Positions 1 through 8,778 are shown, counted from the first letter of the stretch. The stretch: 64,000 nt of DNA from Halorussus aquaticus (GCF_024218795.1 NZ_CP100400.1:186001-250000); one strand, 5' to 3'. Numbers and translations are program-made. Notes: generated by a model from the letters alone, not told the origin.

Positions 1-2454
1 GAAGAACGCCTCCCGGCGGTCGGCGGGCGCGAGTCGGGCGTACTCGCTCGCGATTTCGAGGTCGGTCCGGGCCAGCGCCAACGCGGCGTTGTCGAGCGTC
101 GTCCGGAAGAACGGCCACTCGGCGTACATCTCTCGGAGCGTCGCCACGTCACCCCCGTCGTCGAGGTAGGCGTCTAGCCCCTCCGCCAGCGCGTACCACC
201 CGGGGAGGATGCACCGGGCCTGCGTCCACGAGAACACCCACGGAATCGCCCGGAGGTCTTCGACCGTGCGCTCGCCCGACCGGGAGGCCGGGCGCGACCC
301 GAGATTGAGTTCCTCGATGACCTCGATGGGCGTCGCGTCCTCGAAGTACGAGACGAACCCCTCGGTTTCGAGCAGGTCCCGGTAGCCGTCGCGCGCGGCG
401 TCGGCCGCGGTCTCCATCGCCTCGACCCACTCGTCGGGCACCTCCTCGACGGGGTCGCGGATGGCCTCGTGGCGGGCGCGCAACTGAGCGTCGAGCATCT
501 GTTCGAGGTTGCGCTCGGCGATGCGGGGGTTGGCGTACTTCTCGGCGATGGCCTCGCCCTGCTCGGTGAACTTGACCTCGCCGGTCACCGTCTCGTTGGG
601 GAGCGCGAGCAGGGCGTCGTTCATCGGACCGCCGCCCCGAGAGATGGACCCGCCGCGGCCGTGGAACAGGCGCATGCGCACGTCGTAGTCGTCGCAGATG
701 GCCGCGAGGCGCTTCTGGTTGCGGTAGAGGCTCCAGTTGGCCGCGAGGAAGCCGTTCTCCTTGTTGGAGTCCGAGTACCCGAGCATGATTTCCTGCGTTC
801 CGCCGCGGGCTTCGACCGCGGCCGCGTACGCGTCGTTCTCGAACAGCGTGCCCATGATTCGGCGCGCGCCCGACAGCGCCGACTCGGTTTCCAGCAGGGG
901 TACCACGTCGAGTCCCGAGTACCCCGGGAGGTCCACGACTCCGGCTTGGTCGGCCAGAAACAGGACTTCGAGGACGTGACTCGGCTCCTCGGTCATGCTG
1001 ATGCAGTAGGTGTCGATGGCCTCGACGCCGTACTCGGCCTGCCAGTCGGCGGTCCGGTCGAACAGCGTGAGGACGCGACTCGCGGTGTCCGAGAGGTTGT
1101 CGGTGTCCGACACGTCGATAATCGGGTCGTCCTGAAGGATGGCCTCCGTCAGGGTCTCGACGCGCTCGTCCTCGTCCATCGCCTCGTACTCGACGCCCTC
1201 CCGCGCCAGCGCCTCGCCGACCGCCTCGGTGTGGTTCTTCTGATGGTCGCGCAGGTCGAGACTCGCCAGCGAGAGACCGAACGTGGCGACCCGCCGCCGG
1301 AAGGGGTCCACCTTGTCCTCGGCGACGACCCCCGCGCCGTTCTCCCGAAGGCTCTCGGCGATGGCGTCCACGTCGGCCAGCAGTTCGTCGCTGTGGTCGT
1401 AGCCGCCGGGCCGCACGTCGCCCACCCGGTCGAGGCGCTCGCGCATCAGTTTCAGCTTCTGGCGGTAGGGTTCGTGGGGGTAGCGTTCCTCGGCCTCCGC
1501 GGCGACGCCGGGCAGGCGCTCGCGGTCGGCGTCGAGGCGCGCCTCGAACTCCTCGCTGACGGCGATGCTCCCGTCGTCCTGACTGAGGACGCCCGAGAGG
1601 CGCTTGCACTCCTCGCGGTAGCGCGACACCACGACCTCGCGCTGGCGTTCGAGCGTCTCGGCGGTCACGTCGGGAGTGACGAACGGATTGCCGTCCCGGT
1701 CGCTCCCGGCCCACGACCGGAACTCGAAGAGCTTGGGAATGTCCAGCGAGTCGAACTCCTCGCCCAGTTCGCGCTCCAGTTCGTCGTACACCTCGCCCAC
1801 CACGTCGAACAGCGTATTTTCGAGGTACCACTGGACGTTGAGCGCCTCGTCGGTGACCTCCGGCCTGCGCTCGCGGACCTGTGGCGTCTGCCACAGACTC
1901 GTGACCTCGGCTTCGAGGTCGCGCTCGACGGCCGACTCCTCGCGGTCGGTGAGTCGTCGCTCGTCCAGCGTCTCGATGTCGTCGGCGACCGCGCGGAGTT
2001 TCGCCTTCACCGTCTTGCGCCGGGCCTCGGTCGGGTGGGCGGTGAAGGTCGGTTCGACCAGCACGTCGTCGAGTACCTGTTGGACCTCCGCCTCGTCCGC
2101 GCCCGCCTCGGCCAGCGTCTCTGCGGTGTCGGCGACGCTGTCGGCTAAGGTTCCGTTCTGGGACCCCTCCCGGATGGCCCGCACCCGTTCGCGTTCCTCG
2201 GCGAGGTTGATGAGTTCGAAGTACGTGGCGAACGCGCGGGCGACGATACCGGCGCGCTCGGGCGGTAAGTCGGCGAGTTCGGCCCGTAGCGCGTCGCGGC
2301 TCTCGACGTTTTCGCGCCGGTAGTCGATGGCTTCGGTGCGCACCGACTCGACCACGTCGAACGCCTCGGCCGAGGTCTGGGCTTCCAGTACGTCTCCGAG
2401 AAGTGCGCCGAGTTCGCGGACGTCTCGACCCACGTCTCTGGCGTGAAGTTGCAT
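1..2454 (-). CDS. ppc: Phosphoenolpyruvate carboxylase, 3' end cut off by the window edge
   Basis: Converts PEP plus bicarbonate to oxaloacetate, the anaplerotic entry to the TCA cycle, in the cytoplasm. The reading frame is open for 818 codons from ATG at 2454 to base 1. Haloarchaeal and bacterial PEPCs are roughly 880-930 aa, so most of the enzyme is here and only the extreme C-terminus is missing. The N-terminus reads MQLHARDVGRDVRELGALLG. The conserved C-terminal motifs are visible: MLGYSDSNKENG, FHGRGGSISRGGGPMND (catalytic glycine/arginine loop) and IPWVFSWTQARCILPGWY. A TATA-like GTTTTAGC lies about 28 nt before the ATG, so the mRNA is probably leaderless. It is divergent from the KaiC-like gene. 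Family assignment is near certain. Confidence 0.95.
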   Translation of the reverse strand, partial: MQLHARDVGRDVRELGALLGDVLEAQTSAEAFDVVESVRTEAIDYRRENVESRDALRAELADLPPERAGIVARAFATYFELINLAEERERVRAIREGSQNGTLADSVADTAETLAEAGADEAEVQQVLDDVLVEPTFTAHPTEARRKTVKAKLRAVADDIETLDERRLTDREESAVERDLEAEVTSLWQTPQVRERRPEVTDEALNVQWYLENTLFDVVGEVYDELERELGEEFDSLDIPKLFEFRSWAGSDRDGNPFVTPDVTAETLERQREVVVSRYREECKRLSGVLSQDDGSIAVSEEFEARLDADRERLPGVAAEAEERYPHEPYRQKLKLMRERLDRVGDVRPGGYDHSDELLADVDAIAESLRENGAGVVAEDKVDPFRRRVATFGLSLASLDLRDHQKNHTEAVGEALAREGVEYEAMDEDERVETLTEAILQDDPIIDVSDTDNLSDTASRVLTLFDRTADWQAEYGVEAIDTYCISMTEEPSHVLEVLFLADQAGVVDLPGYSGLDVVPLLETESALSGARRIMGTLFENDAYAAAVEARGGTQEIMLGYSDSNKENGFLAANWSLYRNQKRLAAICDDYDVRMRLFHGRGGSISRGGGPMNDALLALPNETVTGEVKFTEQGEAIAEKYANPRIAERNLEQMLDAQLRARHEAIRDPVEEVPDEWVEAMETAADAARDGYRDLLETEGFVSYFEDATPIEVIEELNLGSRPASRSGERTVEDLRAIPWVFSWTQARCILPGWYALAEGLDAYLDDGGDVATLREMYAEWPFFRTTLDNAALALARTDLEIASEYARLAPADRREAFF

Positions 2455-2477
2455 ACCACGCTGTTCGTGCCGGTGGG

Positions 2478-2485
2478 GCTAAAAC
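2478..2485 (-). promoter_or_regulatory. TATA-like box of ppc
   Basis: On the minus strand the sequence reads GTTTTAGC, centred about 28 nt upstream of the ppc ATG at 2454. That is the usual spacing for a leaderless haloarchaeal transcript. The assignment is inferred from position only. Confidence 0.4.
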
Positions 2486-2582
2486 GTCGGGAACCCGTGA
2501 AAATTGCCACTCGAATCCGAGTTAATGTGTGCCCGTATCTCGGCCGAGGGTGTATCGGCCAAAAGCTATTTTAACTAGTGTT

Positions 2583-2602
2583 CTTCGGTGAATCCACCGA
2601 AG
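2583..2602. promoter_or_regulatory. 8-bp inverted repeat between ppc and the KaiC-like gene
   Basis: A perfect dyad, CTTCGGTG-AATC-CACCGAAG, sits just upstream of a TATA-like GTTAAG (about 2609-2614) that precedes the ATG at 2645. It lies in the position of a BRE/upstream operator, so it may bind a dimeric regulator of the KaiC-like gene, of ppc, or of both. No binding protein can be named. Confidence 0.4.
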
Positions 2603-2644
2603 TAAAGTGTTAAGTTCAAGCCGCGGTACCGAAGCGAACGAGAA

Positions 2645-4162
2645 ATGTCCGTCTCTACCGGGAGCGACGTTCTAGATCGAATCCTCGACGGCGGTTTTCC
2701 GGAAAATCGGTCGATACTGATTTCGGGCGGGCCGGGCGTCGGGAAGAGTACGCTGGGGATGCAGTTCCTCCAAGCGGGACTGGCAGACGGCGACCGATGT
2801 CTCTACGTCTCGACCGAGCAGACGGCCGAGGAACTCCGGTCGTCGTTCGAGGGGTTCGACTTCGAACTCGACCATCCGAACCTGACCATCGTCCACGTCC
2901 ACGCCCGGACCGGGCGAACCATCGAGGAGGGCGAGCAGAACCTGACGATGCAGACCACGGACGGCGACGAGGTTCTGGGCGAGGGGTACTCCGCGCCGTT
3001 CGAGATGCAGTACGTCGAGGAGTACCTCTCGCGGTTCGCGCCCTGCGACCGGGTCGTCTTCGACAGCACGGCGAGTCTCGCGGGTATCCGCGACGATTCG
3101 CACTTCTTCCAGCGCGCCATCCTCGACCTCGTTCGACTGTTCACCGACGAGTTCGGGGCGACGTCGCTACTCACGGCCGAATCGCTGGTCTCCGGCGACG
3201 ACTCGGACGACAGACTCGCGCCGGGAACGGTTCTGGAGTTCTCGACGCACGGCGTCGTTCGCCTCCGGCGGAGTCCGGTCGAGGGGAACCCGCGCCGGTT
3301 CCTCCGGGTCGTGAAGATGCGCGGCGTGGACCACGACACCCGCGAGTACGAACTCGGCATCGGCGACGACGGCGTGTTCCTGACGCCCCAGAACCGGACC
3401 CACGACTTCGGCATCGGAAACGACGTGATATCGACCGGGTTCGACGGTCTCGACGAGATAAGCGGCGGTCTCACCAAGGGGAGCGGAGTCCTCTTCGAAC
3501 ACGACGGCCGGGCGTTCGTGGACGGACTGGTCGTCGGCATGGCCGCCAGCGCCATCGACTCGGGCATGGGCATCTGGCTGGTTCCGTCGCCGTCGCTCGC
3601 GCCGACCCGGTTCGAGTCGATGCTCCCGGCCGACGAGGACGAAATTCCGGCCCTGCTCGACTCGGACTCGCTGTTCGTCCTCGACTCGTTCAACGCTTGG
3701 GGCGCCTACGCCGACCACCGGAACGTCTACGCGGCGTCGTCCAGCGGCCTGCTCAGTCGACTCATGAGCAAGAGCACGACCGCGTCGATGGCGTTCGTCA
3801 AGCGCGTGCTGCGGGACATCACGAACCGGCGCGACCGGCCCGTCCTCGCGCTGGTGTACACCGAGGCGTTCCTCCGGTGGTTCGACGCGCCGCAGGTCCG
3901 GGAACTCTACTACTGGGCGCGCGAGAACGTCTCGTTCGAGGAGGACACCGTGACGTACATCCACAACCCCGAGACCATGGAGACGAACCTCGCGGAGTTC
4001 TTCGTCTACGACGCCCAGCACATGTACCGGACGTGGAAGCACGAGAACGACATCCAGTACATCGAGGCCGAGAAGTCCATCGCCGGGACCACGAAGTCGA
4101 TGGGCGTCGTCAACCACGTCGAGACCGCGCCCTACGTGGAGGTCACGCGTCCGACGGAGTGA
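2645..4162 (+). CDS. KaiC-like RecA-superfamily ATPase with two domains, second degenerate
   Basis: 505 aa. The N-terminal RecA/KaiC domain has a clean Walker A, GGPGVGKST (residues 28-36), and a Walker B-like RVVFDST near residue 135. The second half (about 250-505) restarts with an ISTGFDGLDEISGGLTKGSG segment typical of a KaiC repeat, but the P-loop is lost (SGVLFEHDGRAF), so it probably folds without hydrolysing ATP. Proteins of this kind are common in haloarchaea as KaiC/RAD55-like or HTR-like regulators. They are thought to act in signalling, with no proven clock role here. No KaiA/KaiB or kinase lies next to it. The gene is convergent with the terpene-synthase-like gene, 15 nt apart. 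Partner and output are unknown. Confidence 0.8.
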   Translation: MSVSTGSDVLDRILDGGFPENRSILISGGPGVGKSTLGMQFLQAGLADGDRCLYVSTEQTAEELRSSFEGFDFELDHPNLTIVHVHARTGRTIEEGEQNLTMQTTDGDEVLGEGYSAPFEMQYVEEYLSRFAPCDRVVFDSTASLAGIRDDSHFFQRAILDLVRLFTDEFGATSLLTAESLVSGDDSDDRLAPGTVLEFSTHGVVRLRRSPVEGNPRRFLRVVKMRGVDHDTREYELGIGDDGVFLTPQNRTHDFGIGNDVISTGFDGLDEISGGLTKGSGVLFEHDGRAFVDGLVVGMAASAIDSGMGIWLVPSPSLAPTRFESMLPADEDEIPALLDSDSLFVLDSFNAWGAYADHRNVYAASSSGLLSRLMSKSTTASMAFVKRVLRDITNRRDRPVLALVYTEAFLRWFDAPQVRELYYWARENVSFEEDTVTYIHNPETMETNLAEFFVYDAQHMYRTWKHENDIQYIEAEKSIAGTTKSMGVVNHVETAPYVEVTRPTE

Positions 4163-4177
4163 CTCTGGCCGCCGACC

Positions 4178-5197
4178 TCACACCCGACCTTTGCCCCAGA
4201 TGAAGTACCGGAGGACCGTCTCCATCCCCTCGACGTACGACGTGGCGTCGACGGTCGAGAGGTCCGCGGCGAGTCGTTCGAGTTCCTCGTAGTGGCGCTG
4301 CCATCGCTCGAAGAAGGCCGCGTCCACGTCGGCGTCTCTGAGTCGCTCGACGACCTCCTCGCGGTACTCGGGGTCGTCTCTGAGTCGGTCGAGTTCGTCG
4401 TAGGTCAGCAGTCCCTCTTCGAGCGCGTGGACGACGGGACCCGAACTGAAGTCGGTCTCCCGAATCTCGCGCTCCCACGTCGCCACCCAGTTGCCGATGC
4501 GGGCCATCATCTGGGCCTGCCACACCATGCGCCGGAGTTGCGCCAAGTCGTCGGTCGGGAGCACCGGCGAGAACATCAGGTCGATGTCGGCGTACGCGAA
4601 CATCATGACGTTGTGCGACTCGTGGAGGGTCAACTCCCGGTAGTTGGCGAGTTCGGGATACCGCCCGAGTAGATAGGAGTACCGTATCGCGTCCACCGCC
4701 TGCTGGGTGTCGAACCGGAACAGCGGCAGGTAGAACTCCGACCGGGGCGCGTCGTCGAGAACGTCTCGGAGGTCGTCCCAGACTCGCTTCGCGAATCGCA
4801 ACTGCTCGGACTGGACCCCTTCCCTGTCGGGGTCCATCTCGTAGGCCGAGCGGGGAATCTTGGCCGCCTCGTCGAACGTCTCTTGGTCGCGGTCTTTCTC
4901 CAGAAAGTCGTCGAGAATCGTGATAAAGACGGTGCCGAGGGTCTTGGCGGTCCGCACCTCGGTGACGCGGTCGTCGGGAACGAACGAGAACGTGAAGTGG
5001 GGCGTCAGTCGGTGGACCCACTTCCAGAGGAACGGGTCTCGGCTTCCCTCGAAGGCGTCGTACTCGTCTATCAGCGCTCGAATCTCGGCGGGCAACTCGT
5101 GGTTCGAGATGCTCTCGACTTCGGTAGGTTCCTCGGACGAGGTTACTGTCTCCACGAGGTCCGTCACGTCCGCTCCCATTGTTCCACTGTCAGACAT
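4178..5197 (-). CDS. Class I terpene synthase-like protein
   Basis: 339 aa, soluble, predicted mostly helical. Two metal-binding signatures of class I terpenoid cyclases are visible at the right spacing. An aspartate-rich DDFLE (96-100, DDxxE type) ends the helix FITILDDFLE. The second is NWVATWERE (236-244), matching the NSE triad NxxxTxxxE with N236, T240 and E244. R187 lies 49 residues before N236, near the usual pyrophosphate-sensor arginine, and R330-Y331 near the C-terminus could be the RY pair. This suggests ionisation of a prenyl diphosphate such as GPP, FPP or GGPP to a terpene; the product is unknown. No P450 or prenyltransferase is adjacent. M7 (codon at 5179) is an alternative start that fits the TATA box better. 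I infer the family from motifs, not from a search. Confidence 0.62.
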   Translation of the reverse strand: MSDSGTMGADVTDLVETVTSSEEPTEVESISNHELPAEIRALIDEYDAFEGSRDPFLWKWVHRLTPHFTFSFVPDDRVTEVRTAKTLGTVFITILDDFLEKDRDQETFDEAAKIPRSAYEMDPDREGVQSEQLRFAKRVWDDLRDVLDDAPRSEFYLPLFRFDTQQAVDAIRYSYLLGRYPELANYRELTLHESHNVMMFAYADIDLMFSPVLPTDDLAQLRRMVWQAQMMARIGNWVATWEREIRETDFSSGPVVHALEEGLLTYDELDRLRDDPEYREEVVERLRDADVDAAFFERWQRHYEELERLAADLSTVDATSYVEGMETVLRYFIWGKGRV

Positions 5198-5206
5198 TCA
5201 GCGCCG

Positions 5207-5215
5207 ATATTTATA
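5207..5215 (-). promoter_or_regulatory. TATA box of the terpene-synthase-like gene
   Basis: The minus strand reads GTATAAATATC around 5206-5216, a strong archaeal TATA box. It is centred 14 nt before the first ATG (5197) but 32 nt before the second in-frame ATG (5179). This favours translation from 5179 with a very short leader. Confidence 0.6.
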
Positions 5216-5363
5216 CCTTGGCGTTTGCTGTAACTTGAATTCGGGCTTCGACCTGAAGACGCGGTTCTCGAAACACTGACGATAGGTAACTTGCGCGCGA
5301 CGCCGACGACTGCCGAGGGACGATTCCAGCAGGAATTAGTTCCCGACGCCCGTTCGCTCGCCC

Positions 5364-5753
5364 ATGAGTGACGCGACGCTCGTCTACGACGACGACTGCG
5401 GGTTCTGCACGTGGTGGGCCGACTTCTTCGAGCGGCGGTCGGACCTCCGAATCGTCGGGTTCTCGCAACTCACCGACGAACAGCGCGAGCGACTGCCCGA
5501 CGACTACGAGGAGTGTTCGCACCTGCTGGCCGACGGCGAAGTGTACTCCTGCGGGGAGTCGCTCGAACAGGCGTTAGTCCGGTCGGAGGTCCGCGACGAC
5601 CTGACGCAAGTCGTCCGATTCCTCCGCAACTTCGAGGACTACGACCGCCTCCGAGAGAACGTCTACCGGCAGGTCGCGGACCACCGCGGCCTCCTCGGAC
5701 AGGTCGTCTCGAAGACGCCGCCAGCGAGCGGGGAGTCCGACCGGCGCGATTAA
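5364..5753 (+). CDS. DCC family (DUF393) thiol-disulfide oxidoreductase-like protein
   Basis: 129 aa. The N-terminal VYDDDCGFCTWW contains the DxxCxxC signature that gives the DCC family its name (predicted thioredoxin-like fold, residues about 6-18). Family members are small predicted redox proteins with no settled substrate. The length is typical. It is divergent from the terpene-synthase-like gene and not obviously in an operon. The following 271 nt to 6024 show no gene. Function beyond the family is unknown. Confidence 0.85.
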   Translation: MSDATLVYDDDCGFCTWWADFFERRSDLRIVGFSQLTDEQRERLPDDYEECSHLLADGEVYSCGESLEQALVRSEVRDDLTQVVRFLRNFEDYDRLRENVYRQVADHRGLLGQVVSKTPPASGESDRRD

Positions 5754-6024
5754 CGACCGCCGCGCCGACGCATCCGGCGTCCGGTCCGCAGGTCGTCTGC
5801 CGGGGCAGGTCGGACGTAGCCCCCGACGCGCTCGCGGTTCCACCAGTGCCCCGTCTCCGACTTCTCCGCGAGCGAGGTGAACTCCCAGCGATGGTAGACG
5901 ACGGTGAGGGACGTAGGGGCGAACGAAGTAACGAGACGACAGCGGTCGTGGGTCGCGGTCGGACGGCCGAGGCTGACCCCAGCGGCGTCAATGCGTCCGC
6001 GTCACCGGTCGAGCGACGACGCCA

Positions 6025-6333
6025 CTACTGTTCGGTGACTGTTACGAGTCCGTCGCTTCTGACGGTCACGTCGTGGCCGCTGTACGCGAACTCGACCGTG
6101 CCCGACCGGGGTTCGTCGGTCGTATCACGGAAGATTACGTCGAGCGCGTCTGGGTCTATCGTCCCGTAGAGCGGTTCGAGCGCCTCGTCGGCGTCGCTCC
6201 CCACGGAACTCCGGTCGGAGAACGCCGCGACCGCGGCGACGACCGCCTCCGAAAGCGGTTCGCCGCCCGACGCTCGGTAGTAGTACGTATCCTCGGTCTG
6301 CCATCCGTCGCTGGCGTTACTCGTAGATGTCAT
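6025..6333 (-). CDS. HalOD1 (halobacterial output domain 1) protein
   Basis: 102 aa, a stand-alone HalOD1 domain. The pattern LSEAVVAAVAAFSD, then LYGTIDPDALDVIFRD, then VTVRSDGLVTVTE is the usual core. These domains occur in haloarchaea alone or fused to receiver domains and are presumed signalling outputs, but the mechanism is unproven. It lies 55 nt downstream of the Bat-type regulator on the same strand, so the two may be co-transcribed. Start is the first ATG of the frame. Confidence 0.8.
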   Translation of the reverse strand: MTSTSNASDGWQTEDTYYYRASGGEPLSEAVVAAVAAFSDRSSVGSDADEALEPLYGTIDPDALDVIFRDTTDEPRSGTVEFAYSGHDVTVRSDGLVTVTEQ

Positions 6334-6388
6334 GGGATAGCGTACGGTTCCGACGACCGAACACCGCGGCGTTCACCCAGTCAACGGT

Positions 6389-7057
6389 TTAAGTATTCGT
6401 CTGTTGAGCGAGAGTGTTCCGAAGGAGGTTGCGCTGGCCGCGTCGGAGTCGCCTCGACAGCGCCGTGGTCGAGACGCCCATCTCGTCGGCTATCGCCGCC
6501 ATCTTCGTCCCGCGCGGCACGTCGAAGTAGCCTGCCTCCAGCGCGCGCAGTAGCGCGTCGCGCTGGGGTTCCGTGACGCCGTACTGACTCTCGACGCCTC
6601 CGTCGTTCGTGACCGACTCCTCGTCGTAGAGCTGTTCGAGGTGGAACTCCATGTCGCGCTCGTGGCAGGCGTCGCGGAACGCGGCCAGCGCCTCGCGCGA
6701 CGGAAAGCGAGCGAGGAGGCGCAGTTTCTCGGCCGTCATCGTGAGGTCGAGAATCGTGATGTCCTGTTCGACCACTATCGGGTGGAGCGCTCGCTGGTTG
6801 GTCTCCTCGGCGAGCGTGACGCGATAGAGGCGCCGGTTCGGCAGTTCGGTCAGGAGTTCGTAGTCCGCCACGTCGGGGTCGTCGGCGAACGCGGCCTCGT
6901 ACGCCTCGAAGTCGTCGCCGGACGCCCAGAAGATGACTCGCCACTCGCTGTCGTGGTCCGAGCGGATGTCTTCGAGTCGCAGTACCATCTCCGGGACGGT
7001 CTGAAGTGCCCCCTGTCCGGGCTGAGAGTCGGTTTCGACCCTGCCGATGAGCGCCAT
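6389..7057 (-). CDS. Bat-type helix-turn-helix transcriptional regulator
   Basis: 222 aa. The C-terminal third holds the bacterio-opsin activator HTH (HTH_10): TEPQRDALLRALEAGYFDVP, then the recognition region ADEMGVSTTALSRRLRRGQR (about 187-206). The N-terminal 140 residues form the alpha/beta sensor-like domain common in haloarchaeal Bat paralogues (LRLEDIRSDHDSEWRVIFWASG). It is probably a ligand- or state-responsive regulator, but its target is unknown. Two more members of this family lie at 27784-29224. The HalOD1 gene follows it. Confidence 0.85.
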   Translation of the reverse strand: MALIGRVETDSQPGQGALQTVPEMVLRLEDIRSDHDSEWRVIFWASGDDFEAYEAAFADDPDVADYELLTELPNRRLYRVTLAEETNQRALHPIVVEQDITILDLTMTAEKLRLLARFPSREALAAFRDACHERDMEFHLEQLYDEESVTNDGGVESQYGVTEPQRDALLRALEAGYFDVPRGTKMAAIADEMGVSTTALSRRLRRGQRNLLRNTLAQQTNT

Positions 7058-7152
7058 TATCGTTCGTTACGGTCGCAGTGGGGTGAGTATTTCGCCGGGG
7101 AGAACGCCCGCGAGTACACGACTGTTCCGACTGTTCGGTCAGTACGGCGCGT

Positions 7153-7482
7153 CTAGCTGTATTCGCGCCAGCGGTAACCGCACTCCTGACACTTGAAGAA
7201 GCGCGTCGGCGGTTCGTCGGCCGCCCCGGTCTGCTTGATGGTGTACCACGCCTTCCCGTGGCCGCACTCGTCGCAAATCACGTCGTCGGCGGTGGGCTTG
7301 CCCTCGAAGTTGGCGTCCTCTGAGGTCTCTATCACCTCGGAGTCGCCCTGTTCCTCGGTCGAGACGAACTCCGCGGCCTTCTCCTCGTCCTTGTCGGTGG
7401 TGTCCTGACAGTCGTCGTTCGTACAGACCATCTTGGACCCCATGGACTTCATCATGGAACCGCACTCGTCGCAGAATTGCAT
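7153..7482 (-). CDS. tfs: Transcription factor S (TFIIS/RPB9-like RNA polymerase cleavage factor)
   Basis: 109 aa. Stimulates the intrinsic RNA cleavage of backtracked archaeal RNA polymerase. The N-terminal zinc ribbon uses C4, C7, C20 and C25. The C-terminal ribbon uses C70, C73, C98 and C101 and carries the catalytic Asp-Glu pair D89-E90 in GAADEPPTRFF, so it should be active. The frame stays open upstream for 100 more codons, but those overlap the neighbouring DedA gene and have no family support. The start MQFCDECG at 7482 matches the expected N-terminus of the family. It is the only gene in its transcription unit. Confidence 0.95.
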   Translation of the reverse strand: MQFCDECGSMMKSMGSKMVCTNDDCQDTTDKDEEKAAEFVSTEEQGDSEVIETSEDANFEGKPTADDVICDECGHGKAWYTIKQTGAADEPPTRFFKCQECGYRWREYS

Positions 7483-7580
7483 GACCGAGTGTAGCGGTCG
7501 GTTCCTGATAAGCGACACGCTCGGGCGCTCTCCGGAACTTTGTGCGTCCGTTGCGCTGGCCGGGTGGAGCGATTTCCCCG

Positions 7581-8096
7581 TCACGCGATGCCGACCAGAC
7601 TCAGTCCGGTCTCCACCGCTATCGCCACGAGTGCCCCGAACGCCAGCGCGCCCGTCGCCGAGTAGAGCGTGAACTTCCAGCGGGCCATCCCGGCGAGACC
7701 CGCGGGAACCGAGACCACCGACCGCAGAATCGGGAGCAGGCGGCCCCAGAGGACCGAACTCTCGCCCCACCGCCGGAACCACCCCGTCGCGCGCTCCAGT
7801 CGCTCCTCCGACATCCGGAGGTGACCGCCCCGGCCCGAGAGCGCAGAGCGCCCGCGCTCGCCGAAGACGTGGAACGCGAACAGACTCCCCGCCGTCGTGC
7901 CGACGCAGACCGACGCGACGAACAGCGCGAACGTCGCGGGACCGCCGACGAGGAGCGCCGCCGCGCCCGGCACGACGACCTCGCTCGGCAGGAGCGGAAA
8001 CAGCAGCGACGCCTCCAGAAACGTGAACAGCGCCACCGCGAGGTAGCCGTACTGCTCGACCAGATTCAGTGCCACCTCGCCGAGATTCTGGAACAC
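7581..8096 (-). CDS. DedA/VTT-domain integral membrane protein
   Basis: 171 aa. The sequence shows the DedA pattern: an N-terminal re-entrant region with E-x(n)-FPLLPSEVVVPGAAAL, central hydrophobic helices, an amphipathic stretch ERATGWFRRWGESSVLWGRLLPILRS (G-R-x-x-P-x-x-R core) and two final helices. Members of this family are proposed proton-coupled lipid scramblases or flippases affecting membrane potential and drug sensitivity. The specific substrate in archaea is not known. It sits between tfs and a metal-motif gene on the same strand. Confidence 0.85.
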   Translation of the reverse strand: MFQNLGEVALNLVEQYGYLAVALFTFLEASLLFPLLPSEVVVPGAAALLVGGPATFALFVASVCVGTTAGSLFAFHVFGERGRSALSGRGGHLRMSEERLERATGWFRRWGESSVLWGRLLPILRSVVSVPAGLAGMARWKFTLYSATGALAFGALVAIAVETGLSLVGIA

Positions 8097-8136
8097 GGTC
8101 CGAGTTGGCGCTCGGTCGGGATAATCCGGTCGGCCG

Positions 8137-8778
8137 TCACTCCCCGCCGTCCGCGTTCCCGGCGGTGATGTCGCCGATGTCCTCCTCGCCCTCGACCACC
8201 ACCGGGCAGTCGGCCACTCGGAAGTGGTCGGTGTCGGGCATCGCCAGAATCTCGGTCCCCTCGTGGGTGCAGGCGAGTTCCGGCGGGTCGCCGAAGTGCG
8301 GACAGCCGTGACACGTCGCCTTGGGAATCGTCCGCACGTCGCGGTCGGCGGCGGGTTCGGTCGGGTCGGCGGCGTCGGACGCGACCGTCACCGTCGGCCC
8401 GTCGGCGTCGTCCTCGGCCTCGGCCAACCGGTCCCAGAGTTCCTCGCCGTCCAACGCCCCGACTTCGACCGACTCGAAGGCGTCGGCCTCGTCCGTACCC
8501 TCGCGCCGCCGTTCGTCCACTTCCGCGGCCACGTCGGCGAGCGGGCCGTCCCTGTCGGCGCCGTCCGCCGACTCGGGCGAGTCGGTCGAGGCGCTGTCGA
8601 TTGGGAGACGGTCGTTCGAGGGCCGGTCTTCCGAGTGACGGTCGGCCGGTCGCCGATTTCCGGTTCGCTTCCGGACCTCCGCGGCGAGGTCGCCGAGCGG
8701 TTCGTCGGGGCGGTCGCGCTCGTCGCGGTCACGGCGCTGTTCGCTCTCACCATCGTCGCTCTGGTCGTCGTCGCTCAT
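8137..8778 (-). CDS. Acidic protein with C-terminal Cys/His metal motif
   Basis: 213 aa. The first two thirds are low-complexity, Asp/Glu/Arg-rich and probably disordered. The C-terminal 65 residues are ordered: KATCHGCPHFGDPPELACTH followed by HFRVADCPVV, that is CxxC...CxH...C, which could bind zinc or an iron-sulfur cluster. The start ATG overlaps the stop of the upstream coiled-coil gene by 4 nt (ATGA), so the two are translationally coupled and probably work together. I do not recognise a characterised family. The frame extends further upstream on paper, but that part lies over the coiled-coil gene and is spurious. Confidence 0.7.
   Translation of the reverse strand: MSDDDQSDDGESEQRRDRDERDRPDEPLGDLAAEVRKRTGNRRPADRHSEDRPSNDRLPIDSASTDSPESADGADRDGPLADVAAEVDERRREGTDEADAFESVEVGALDGEELWDRLAEAEDDADGPTVTVASDAADPTEPAADRDVRTIPKATCHGCPHFGDPPELACTHEGTEILAMPDTDHFRVADCPVVVEGEEDIGDITAGNADGGE

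Noticed and set aside
149-1894. Arg-rich 581-codon frame and other open frames over ppc
   Set aside because: They are shadow frames of ppc, with low-complexity Arg/Gly/Pro composition and no domain.
7483-7782. 100-codon N-terminal extension of TFS
   Set aside because: It overlaps the 3' half of the DedA gene and is absent from the TFS family; the zinc-ribbon start at 7482 is standard.
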